From Phycisphaerales bacterium (lineage in GTDB: Bacteria > Planctomycetota > Phycisphaerae > Phycisphaerales > UBA1924), in contig JADLFW010000020.1 of NCBI GenBank assembly GCA_020849615.1, forward strand, positions 1-42,969: a stretch of DNA of 42,969 nucleotides. The letters run 5' to 3'. How positions within the stretch are numbered: position 1 is the stretch's first letter; each line of letters begins with the position of its first letter. The notes beneath the pieces were generated by a model. That model searched no databases and was not told where the DNA came from. It saw only the letters and a list, made by a program, of their open reading frames with translations. Shown one piece after another: positions 14,601-21,274 of this stretch. The translations under genes were made by a program, and so were the position numbers.

Positions 14601-17033
14601 GACGATGTCGAGGCGCAGGTTGATGTCGACGATCTGCCGGTTGTCGGTGACGGTGATCGAGTCGCTGGTGACGCCCTGCGTGGCGCCGGGGGCGGTGGGG
14701 ATGGGCAGCCCCTCGGCGGGCACATCGGCCGTGTAGGTCACGCGGTCGTCGGAGATGAGGTCGGTCTTGACGGTGAGGTTGTAGACGCCGGTGGACTGGG
14801 CCACGCCGCTGCCGGTGACGGCAGGGTTGTAGCTCGTGTTGGGGAAGCCCGAGACGCCCAGGTAGTACGACCCGCCCGTCGAAACGAAGAAGTCGAGGTA
14901 GGGGTCCGAGCCGTAGAACTGGTCGTTGGCGGCGATCTCCTCGCCGCGGGCGTTGAAGAGCCGCAGGGCCGCGTCCAGCGGGGACGGGCTGGCCAGCCGC
15001 TTGGCGACGATCTCCGCCGTGATCAGGCCGCCGCGGGGCAGGTCGATCCGGTAGATGTCCACATCCCGCGCCGCCTGCAGGCCGTTGCCCAGCGTGACGC
15101 CGTTGAACCGGGCCGTGCCCGAGGCGTCGAAGACGATCGGGGTCGCCAGCGCGATGGTGTCGTTGGGCTCAAAGTCACCGCCGACGCCCGCGATGCGGAA
15201 GTCGTACGTCTCGTCCAGCCCGCCCGCCGAGTCGCCGTTGAGGAAGTTGCCGTCGGTGTCCTTGAAGAACTGGTTGAGCAGCGTGAGGCGGTAGGGGTCC
15301 AGCGGCAGGCGCTGCTGCGGGAAGCCCGCGAGGTTGAGCGTGATGATGACCACGCGCGGGTCGGAGGTCGACCTCGCCACCGAGGCGATCGGGATGGTGA
15401 TGTCGTCGCCCGTGCCGACCACGTCATCCAGCCCCGCGCCCGTGACGCGGACGCCCGCGACGCCGAGGAACGACGGGTTGATCGCCTTGTTGAAGGTGAT
15501 GGTGACGGTGTTGAGCGGCGTGCCGGTCGAGGGGTTGATCTGGCCGGCGACCGGGCCGGGGACCACCGCGCGGACGACGGGCCCGTCGAGGCCGATGACG
15601 CGCATCGCCTCGGCGAGGTTCAGGCGGCCGCCCGACACGGTCTTGCCCTGCAGGCTCGGCAGCGGGTCGGCGCTGTTGATGAGGGCGTTGCGGATCTCGA
15701 CCGCGGAGGCCGAGGGCTTGACGGCCTTGAGGATCGCGACAGCGCCGGCGACGGTGGGCGAGGCCATGCTGGTGCCGGAGAAATAGGCGTAGCTGCCCTG
15801 CGCGACGGGGACCGTCGAGAGGATGTCGACGCCGGGGGCGCCCAGGTCGACCGACTCGGCGCCGTAGTTGCTGAAGCCGGCCAGGGTGTCGGTGTTGTCG
15901 GTGGCCGCCACCGTGATGATGCCCGGGAGCTTGTACGACGCGGGGAAGAACGTCGCCTGCGGGTTGTCGTTGTCGAACGAGCTGTTGCCGGCCGCGACGA
16001 CGAACGTGCCGCCCGAGTCGATGTAGCGCTGGATCGCGTCCTTCTCGGCGTCGAAGCCCGTCGGGGCGTCGGCGTAGAAGGCGGGCGCGAACCCGCCGTA
16101 GCTGTTGTTGCTGGCGGCGACGTTGACGCCGCGCTGCCGCATCATCGTCGAGTAGTCGTGCGCGCCGACGATCGCCGAGAGCTGCAGGGCGCCGAAGCGG
16201 TCGGCGATCTTCAGCGGCAGGATCGAGACGTTCCACGCGACGCCCGTCACGCCGATGCCGTTGTCGCCGACAGCGCCGATGGTGCCGGCGACGTGCGTGC
16301 CGTGGGCCTGCTCATCGCTGGGGTCGTTGTCGAGCTCGCCGAAGTCCCAGCCGTGCACATCATCCACGAACCCGTTGCCGTCATCGTCGATGGAGTTGCC
16401 GGGGATCTCGCCGGGGTTGGTGTAGATGTTGGCCTTCAGGTCGGGGTGGTCGATGTCCACACCCGTGTCGATTACGGCGATCACCACGCTCTGCGAGCCG
16501 ATCGTCGTGTCCCACGCGATCGAGGCTCTGATGTCGGCCCCGATCGTGCCGAACCCGCTGCCCGCGATGAACTGCCCGGTGTTGTCGTACGTCCACTGCT
16601 CGCCGAAACGCGGGTCGTTGGGCACCCGGTCCGTCCGGTAGACCCGGTCGGGCTCGATCGACTTGACCAAGGGCAGGTCGCGCATCGCCGCCAGCGCCGC
16701 CGACTCGGTCACGATGCCGGGCGTCGTGATCTGGGCCCAGCCGCCGCGGCCGATGCTCTTCACCTCGGCCGTGGGGAGCCCCAGCTTCTCGGCGACCCGC
16801 TGGCCCAGGTCCCGGGCCGAGAGATCGCCCAGCTGCTCGCGCAGCGTGACGATCCACGAGCCCACCTTGGCCTCGACCTCGCCGCCGGCCCAGCGGATCT
16901 TCTCGATGCCATCCCAGGCCGAGCCGGCGGGCATCGGGCCCAGCAGGCCCTCGGCCCCCGACAGCAGGGCGCGCTGCTCGAGCGATTCAAAGAGACGACG
17001 GGCATCACGGATCACAGCGCGCCGACTAGGCAT
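11610..17033 (-). CDS. giant secreted S8 (subtilisin-like) serine protease
   Basis: The product is about 1807 residues. The N-terminus (RRLFESLEQRALLSG, residues 12-26) resembles the LEPR-XLL segment of large exported planctomycete proteins. The S8 domain has Asp189 (AVIDTGVDIDHPDL), His244 (AHGTHVAG), oxyanion Asn350 (AAGNSS) and Ser422 (SGTSMASP), so it should be active. Downstream come an Ig-like/SbsA-type segment (about 520-620), PPC-like domains (GDFEPNDTIALATP and FGPFELNDTIATAKP), between them a proprotein-convertase P-like domain (DLKISLISPSGT...WSLEF), and about 700 residues of beta-rich unknown sequence. ATG 17033 is preferred because GGAG lies 8 nt upstream. An ATG six bases earlier has too short a spacing. 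Probable role: surface or extracellular protein degradation. Confidence 0.92.
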   Translation of the reverse strand: MPSRRAVIRDARRLFESLEQRALLSGAEGLLGPMPAGSAWDGIEKIRWAGGEVEAKVGSWIVTLREQLGDLSARDLGQRVAEKLGLPTAEVKSIGRGGWAQITTPGIVTESAALAAMRDLPLVKSIEPDRVYRTDRVPNDPRFGEQWTYDNTGQFIAGSGFGTIGADIRASIAWDTTIGSQSVVIAVIDTGVDIDHPDLKANIYTNPGEIPGNSIDDDGNGFVDDVHGWDFGELDNDPSDEQAHGTHVAGTIGAVGDNGIGVTGVAWNVSILPLKIADRFGALQLSAIVGAHDYSTMMRQRGVNVAASNNSYGGFAPAFYADAPTGFDAEKDAIQRYIDSGGTFVVAAGNSSFDNDNPQATFFPASYKLPGIITVAATDNTDTLAGFSNYGAESVDLGAPGVDILSTVPVAQGSYAYFSGTSMASPTVAGAVAILKAVKPSASAVEIRNALINSADPLPSLQGKTVSGGRLNLAEAMRVIGLDGPVVRAVVPGPVAGQINPSTGTPLNTVTITFNKAINPSFLGVAGVRVTGAGLDDVVGTGDDITIPIASVARSTSDPRVVIITLNLAGFPQQRLPLDPYRLTLLNQFFKDTDGNFLNGDSAGGLDETYDFRIAGVGGDFEPNDTIALATPIVFDASGTARFNGVTLGNGLQAARDVDIYRIDLPRGGLITAEIVAKRLASPSPLDAALRLFNARGEEIAANDQFYGSDPYLDFFVSTGGSYYLGVSGFPNTSYNPAVTGSGVAQSTGVYNLTVKTDLISDDRVTYTADVPAEGLPIPTAPGATQGVTSDSITVTDNRQIVDINLRLDIVHTFDSDLKISLISPSGTTILLVDRRGGEGDNFTNTLLDDEAAVTIAAGVPPFTGAFRPDTALSGFDGQTALGLWTLLINDTTALNTGTLVSWSLEFTLENNIFGPFELNDTIATAKPLTGVSGTGSASITAAIGDGGFGVKDRDLFRFTADAGSTLSAVATSGSTSTGGVAQPASLNTALRLFNSAGSPITAANPSGTNDSRIENFVFAEAGTYYIAVSESSNIAYDPFDVTSGSPAVTTGTYRLTVNLTAGVSDGQLALTGSALSVGVNPGATLIGDVVPFGGGTTTRTGLKFNGIEFLYDTSAATASQTPNAYFGAVASGSVFRNQSPSPSSRTDVSFALTDQSDTYNRRVVAKGVSGGLRIERSFNFGVGDSFIAIDVYLTNSTASALTGVGWMEAFNPDPGLNLSPTTANTFNDILNGSGADKLPYASASYRNNQYQQGLTVALAAPSSDTRAKANIVAPTELVRDPDQLLDLPVNDPEGGSSDSLLSLVYDLGTIAAGQTATLRYFIFFGETPAAAADLYNDLNSGAGAGHLTVDPANPPADATGLPELPYRVFYPEGYASGTTYTFVPVANATDQANRVVFVARYETGEPRDQVLADLTIPAGSRSGVTISTPGSTILSRPNVPFAIEIRSQRPVAANFSHYDLFNTAGVPASIGEAFTSTTATTWSFGKVDKAADGSIKDFVLFYNTTADTIKVVTTLYPQGGGAPIELTSELGGFRRGGWNLDAEPIPAGTYGVVVTAQAPIVASVSHYDSVSRSADGSSGVPGLGSTSGVIPEGEFGLASEDETIGILNASSSDATVTFSFLFSGGSSYRTAVTVGAGSQYSLSVGDLDGFPVGQPYSILFESTAPVSLVLPTMAFGDELRTAFASQAYTYWGFGEGFRPQDGYDQNVREYLRLFNPSDQVVLAEITIRYDNGLGSETFRRTLAARTVTEINAHDLVTGSKRQQDVFYSTTIKTAIPIVAYQGHFDAFFPGAFGSLGTPLGIITPVV

Positions 17034-17294
17034 TCGCATCACTCCAAAGCAGAAAGACTTCCGACAGCGTGCATCGCGGCCGGCACAGGCCCGGCGCGAG
17101 CGCGGCCGGGCATTCATCAGCCGGGCCCGGGCGACCAACCTCCCTGTTGCGGCTCGCGCCGGCACGGTCGCCCGACGAGGGACGGGATCATCGCCGAAAG
17201 CTCGCCGGGTGGCAAGTCGGGCCGACCGGTCAATTCCGGCAAGTCCAGTCGCCGCCTAGCGAAGCGGCTATACGCCGCCACCGGGGCCAGAGGT

Positions 17295-18629
17295 TCAACC
17301 GGGGGCCAAAACATCCTCATCAACAGATACCGCCGAGCCCGCTCCGGGATGCACTTGCGCCCCCACGACTTGCAGCAACATCGCCGCGTGCCGCGCGCTG
17401 GCGCCCTGGTGCGACCGGATGCACTTCCGCCCGCGCTCTCCCAGCCCGGCCCGCTCCACCGCCGACCCCAACAGCCGGGCCAGCTCGCCCCCCAGGTCCC
17501 CGGCCCGGCAGACCCGGATCCCCCCCGCCTCCCGGAACGCCTCGACCGCGAACCGAAAATCCCCGTAATGCGGTCCAATTACGGTCGCCCGCCCGAGCCC
17601 GATGGGCTCGACCGGGTCCGACCCGTACAGGTCTCCCATGAACGATCGCCCCACCACCACCACATCCGCACGCGCGTACGCCTGCCGCAGCTCCCCGATC
17701 GTGTCGAGCAGGAACCGATCAGAACCGCGCACTCCCGACACCCTGTCGGTTGCCGGGCTGCCCCGAGCGGGTGTTTCCCCCCCCGCTCCCCCGGGTTTCG
17801 TGACCGAGCGCCGAATGCACCCGGGAACTGCCGCCGCCGCCTCATCGAACCGTTCCGGTTTGCGGGGGGCACAGACCAGCTGAACTCCCGGCGGGCAGGC
17901 GCTGTGAAGCAGCGCCTCCTCTCCCGGCCCGGTGCTTCCCGCCACGATCACCGGCCGTCCCGGGTCGATCCCCAGTTCTGCAAACAGCCGGGCCGAGCCC
18001 TCCACTTCATCCTCGATCCGCGCCGCATCCCACTTCATGGACCCCGTCACCCGGCAGCGCTCCGGCGGCACCCCCATGTGCCGGAAGCGCCGGGCGTAGT
18101 CCTCATCCTGCACCGCGGCGAAGGCCAAGGCCCGGAAGCTCGCCCCGATGAACGCCCGGATCTTGCGGTAGCCCCGGAAGCTGCGCTCGCTCAGCCGACC
18201 GTTGATCACCGCGACCGGGACCCCGCGCCGCCCGCACTCGCGGATGAAGTTGGGCCAGAGCTCCAGCTCCACCAGCGCCACGGCGTCCGGGCGGACGGCA
18301 TCGAGGAACCGGCGCACCGCCGCGGAAAAGTCGAGCGGGTAGCGGACGATCGCCGCGCGGCCATCGAACAGCTGCCGGGCCCGCGCGATCCCGGTGTCGG
18401 TGCCCACCGAGATGACGACATCGGCGTGGGGTGTGAGCAGCGGGATCAGCTCGCGGATCGCGTTGACCTCGCCCACCGAGACGGCGTGGAGGAGCAGCCG
18501 TTTGCGGCCCGGCGCGGGAAGCGGCGGCGTGTGGCCGAAACGCTGGCGCCAGTCGCCGCGCGATTTGCGGGCCCAGGCGGGCGCGGTGATGAGGGCGAGG
18601 GGCCAGTAGAGGAGGTCGAGGGCGTTCAT
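17295..18629 (-). CDS. waaA: 3-deoxy-D-manno-octulosonic acid transferase
   Basis: The 444-residue membrane-associated GT-B enzyme moves Kdo from CMP-Kdo to lipid A. Evidence is the N-terminal hydrophobic LLYWPLALITAPAWARK, the HAVSVGE motif with the catalytic Glu (about residue 55), VELELWPNF, INGRLSERSFRGYRK, VTGSMKWD and the donor-side DLYGSDPVEPIGLGRATVIGPH. Length fits the family. The ATG at 18629 has no Shine-Dalgarno (a C/T-rich tract precedes it). tRNA-Val lies 48 nt upstream on the same strand, suggesting co-transcription from the tRNA promoter. Together with kdsA (24290) it indicates a Kdo-containing outer-membrane lipid. Confidence 0.93.
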   Translation of the reverse strand: MNALDLLYWPLALITAPAWARKSRGDWRQRFGHTPPLPAPGRKRLLLHAVSVGEVNAIRELIPLLTPHADVVISVGTDTGIARARQLFDGRAAIVRYPLDFSAAVRRFLDAVRPDAVALVELELWPNFIRECGRRGVPVAVINGRLSERSFRGYRKIRAFIGASFRALAFAAVQDEDYARRFRHMGVPPERCRVTGSMKWDAARIEDEVEGSARLFAELGIDPGRPVIVAGSTGPGEEALLHSACPPGVQLVCAPRKPERFDEAAAAVPGCIRRSVTKPGGAGGETPARGSPATDRVSGVRGSDRFLLDTIGELRQAYARADVVVVGRSFMGDLYGSDPVEPIGLGRATVIGPHYGDFRFAVEAFREAGGIRVCRAGDLGGELARLLGSAVERAGLGERGRKCIRSHQGASARHAAMLLQVVGAQVHPGAGSAVSVDEDVLAPG

Positions 18630-18677
18630 CGAGGAGGAGGCGCGAATCGCGAACGTGAGTCGCGAATCGGGAAGGAA

Positions 18678-18750
18678 TGGGCAGGCCGGGATTCGAACCC
18701 GGGACCCTTCGCGTGTAAGGCGAATGCTCTAGCCGCTGAGCTACCCGCCC
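18678..18750 (-). tRNA. tRNA-Val (anticodon TAC)
   Basis: The minus strand forms acceptor GGGCGGG/CCTGCCC (one G-T pair), anticodon stem TTCGC/GCGAA with loop CTTACAC (TAC), and T arm CCGGG-TTCGAAT-CCCGG, with discriminator A and no encoded CCA. A -10-like TAGACT lies 11 nt upstream (18767-18762). Confidence 0.95.
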
Positions 18751-18791
18751 GCGGGTTCCGAAGTCTAGGGCACCTTGGCAAGAAGAAGATC

Positions 18792-18925
18792 CACCACGGA
18801 GGCACGGAGGCACAGAGAGGAAGCGGACAGGGGGAAGGGGACAGGGAACAGGGAACAGGGAACGCCCGTGTGCAGTTCCGATCAAGCCGAGCCCCTGTTC
18901 TCTGTGCCTCCTTGCCTCTGTGGTG
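18792..18925. repeat. inverted-repeat element A with 27-bp arms
   Basis: The left arm at 18792-18818 (CACCACGGAGGCACGGAGGC...) is complementary to the right arm at 18899-18925 at 25 of 27 positions. The 80-nt centre contains four GGGAACAG-like units (18837-18863). It fills the gap between tRNA-Val and the ABC permease. There is no ORF inside and no obvious target-site duplication. A related element lies at 24136-24259. Confidence 0.75.
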
Positions 18926-18958
18926 ACACTCTTCGTTGGGCGACCCTCGACAGCCGGT

Positions 18959-20257
18959 TCACTCGAACCGCAGCCGGGCCGCGCCGATCACAAAGCAGAC
19001 CAGGCCCAGCGTGAGCAGGATCCCGCAGGGCAGGAGCATCTGCTGCAGCGTGAAGCCGCGCCACAGCGCGCCCTCGACCGCCAGGATCGCCCACTTGAAC
19101 GGGCTGACATTGGAAAGCGTCTGCATGAACGGCGGCATGAAGAACAGCGGGATCGTGCCCCCGCCGATCATGGCCAGGACCATCGGCACAGCCTGCCCCA
19201 ATCCGCCCGCGCCCTTTTCGCTCCTGATGACCGAGGCCAGGAGCATCGACATCCCGATGAAACCCAGCGAGCTGCACACCAGCGCAAGCGCCAGGAAGCC
19301 CCACGAGTCCACCCGCGTCCCCAGCAGCATCGAGACGCCGATGAGCAGGATCTGCACGCTCATCGCCGCGAGGAAGCCCGCCAGGGCTTTGCCCGCCAGC
19401 AGCTGACGGCGCGTCAGCGGCGCGGTGGTGAGCCGCACGAGCGTCCCCCGGGCCCGCTCGCTGGCGATCGACGCCGCGAACCCCACCACGCAGCTCATCA
19501 GCGCCCACGCGATGCCCTGCGGGAAGGCGAAGTCGCTCGATGTGCGCGGGCCGTCGGTTCGCCGGGCCAGTTCCGTGACCTTCACCTCCACGGGGTTGAA
19601 CGCGCCAACGGATTCACCCGCATCGGCCGCACCGCCCACGGCCCGGTCCTCCTCCTTCATCCGCTCCAGCTCGCCCGTCAGGCGGTCCACACCATCGAAG
19701 AACTGGCTGAACGCCGCGTTGCGCGGGGTGCCCGGGCCCGCGTACGCCGGCAGCTGCTCGCGGGCGCTGGCCAGCAGCCGCGTCATACGGGAGGTGTCGG
19801 TGAAGCTGCGCGAGAGCTGCCGGAAGGCCAGCTCGTTGAGCTTCCCGGTGAGCAGCCCGGCCTCGGCGGTGCGGGATGGATCGACGATCGCCTCGACCGG
19901 CATCGCCTTGCCCGTGAAGACGCCATCAGCGCCCTCCTGGAACCCCGCCGGGATGATGATGAGCGCCGCGGCATCCCCGCCGCGCACGGCCTCCGCGCCG
20001 GGGTCCCGGGATGGGTAGCGCGTGACCTGCAGCCCGTCGGCCTTCTCGATGTCGGCCGCGAACGCCGCCGCGGCCGGGCCCGGATCTTCAACCACCAGCC
20101 CCACCTTCATTTGCCCGCCGCCCCCGCCGCCCTTGAAGACGAAGCTGAAGAGCAGGGCGAACATCAGCGGGAAGATGAACGTGAAGAACGCCGCGGCCCG
20201 GTCGCGCATCAGCAGCCGCAGGTCGTTCATCGCGATCGCCATCACCGCGCCCATCAT
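18959..20257 (-). CDS. ABC-2 type transporter permease
   Basis: The 432-residue inner-membrane protein has one N-terminal membrane segment (AAFFTFIFPLMFALLFSFVF) and a large extracytoplasmic region of about 200 residues. Five or so C-terminal membrane segments follow (for example WALMSCVVGFAAS, SVQILLIGVSMLLG and CGILLTLGLVCFVIGAARL). This is the ABC2_membrane_3/YhgE-like layout used by drug, lipid or polysaccharide exporters. It follows the ATPase gene by 12 nt with GGAGG just before the ATG, so both form one operon. A second in-frame ATG follows the first directly. The substrate is unknown. Confidence 0.9.
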   Translation of the reverse strand: MMGAVMAIAMNDLRLLMRDRAAAFFTFIFPLMFALLFSFVFKGGGGGGQMKVGLVVEDPGPAAAAFAADIEKADGLQVTRYPSRDPGAEAVRGGDAAALIIIPAGFQEGADGVFTGKAMPVEAIVDPSRTAEAGLLTGKLNELAFRQLSRSFTDTSRMTRLLASAREQLPAYAGPGTPRNAAFSQFFDGVDRLTGELERMKEEDRAVGGAADAGESVGAFNPVEVKVTELARRTDGPRTSSDFAFPQGIAWALMSCVVGFAASIASERARGTLVRLTTAPLTRRQLLAGKALAGFLAAMSVQILLIGVSMLLGTRVDSWGFLALALVCSSLGFIGMSMLLASVIRSEKGAGGLGQAVPMVLAMIGGGTIPLFFMPPFMQTLSNVSPFKWAILAVEGALWRGFTLQQMLLPCGILLTLGLVCFVIGAARLRFE

Positions 20258-20269
20258 TCCCCCTCCGGT

Positions 20270-21127
20270 TCAGTCGCGGAGCCGCCGGCCCGTCAGCGAC
20301 AGGAACACCGTCTCCAGGTCGGGCCGGTCGATGCGCACGCCCGTCACACCCCCGGCCGAGAGCGCCCGCTGCAGCTCCGCGACGGGGTCGGCCGTGCGGA
20401 TGAGCTCCTCCGCCGCGTCTTCGCCGGGCCCGCGCCGGATGGTCACCACCGATTCGCCGCCGAATCGCGACACCAGCTCCTCGACGGGCCCGACGGCGAG
20501 CAGCTTGCCGTGATCGATGATCGCCACGCGGCTGCACAGCTTCTGCGCCTCTTCCATGTAGTGGGTCGTGTAGATCACCGTCTTGCCCCGCGCGGCCAGC
20601 TCGCGAACCAGGTCCAGGATGCTGTTGCGCGACTGCGGATCGACGCCCGCCGTGGGCTCATCGAGCAGCAGCATGGGCGGGTCGTGGACGATCGCCGCCG
20701 CGAGGTTGAGCCGCCGCTTCATGCCCCCCGAATACGTGCCGGCCCGGTCGCCCGCGCGCGGGGCCAGCCCGACCAGCTCCAGCGATTCGGCGATGCGCCG
20801 CCGCAGCGGCTCGCCGCTCAGCCCCTGGAGTTTCCCGAAAAAGGCCAGGTTCTCCCGGCCCGTCAGATCGTCATAGATCGCCAGCGACTGCGGCGCCAGG
20901 CCCAGCCGGGCCCGGACGGCCGGGCTGGTGGGCGGGCCCAGCCCTTCAAGCTCGACGGTGCCCGAATCGGGCCTCAACAGCCCGACCGCCATGCCGATCG
21001 TCGTGGACTTCCCCGCGCCGTTCGGGCCCAGGAACCCCAACACCTCACCGCGCGCCACCGACAGCGACAGCCCATCCACCGCCGTGTGCGGCCCGAACGA
21101 CTTGCGCAGGTCTCGGAGCTCGAGCAT
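20270..21127 (-). CDS. ABC transporter ATP-binding protein
   Basis: The 285-residue ATPase has Walker A GPNGAGKST (about residues 36-44), Q-loop LGLAPQSLAIYDDLTG, signature YSGGMKRRLNLA, Walker B MLLLDEPTAGVDP and H-loop YTTHYMEEA. The C-terminal 70 residues form the extension usual in DrrA/CcmA-like exporters. The frame is open further upstream, but homology starts at MLELRDLRKSFG, so ATG 21127 is used. It drives the ABC-2 permease encoded directly downstream. The region up to 21275 is a divergent promoter region shared with the lipoprotein gene. Confidence 0.94.
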   Translation of the reverse strand: MLELRDLRKSFGPHTAVDGLSLSVARGEVLGFLGPNGAGKSTTIGMAVGLLRPDSGTVELEGLGPPTSPAVRARLGLAPQSLAIYDDLTGRENLAFFGKLQGLSGEPLRRRIAESLELVGLAPRAGDRAGTYSGGMKRRLNLAAAIVHDPPMLLLDEPTAGVDPQSRNSILDLVRELAARGKTVIYTTHYMEEAQKLCSRVAIIDHGKLLAVGPVEELVSRFGGESVVTIRRGPGEDAAEELIRTADPVAELQRALSAGGVTGVRIDRPDLETVFLSLTGRRLRD

Positions 21128-21199
21128 GGAAGGGCACGGTACCAGCGCGCCGCATGACCGGCGAACCGATTCTCGCCGTCCGAGAACCGGCCGGGCCAC

Positions 21200-21227
21200 T
21201 TGTGCGGACATTCATCTTTCGTACACT
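21200..21227 (+). promoter_or_regulatory. promoter of the large lipoprotein gene
   Basis: TTGTGC (21200-21205), a 16-nt spacer and TACACT (21222-21227) precede the start codon by 47 nt. The -10 box is identical to that of the rRNA promoter at 41398. The -35 is weak (3 of 6). Confidence 0.45.
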
Positions 21228-21274
21228 CGGGGCGACCACCCGTCCGTTCCCACTCTTTCCGAGGGGCCATCTCG

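Noticed and set aside
12333..18926. 2197-codon plus-strand frame spanning the protease and waaA genes
   Set aside because: It crosses two genes, a tRNA and an intergenic region on the opposite strand and has the Val/Asp/Gly composition of an antisense shadow.
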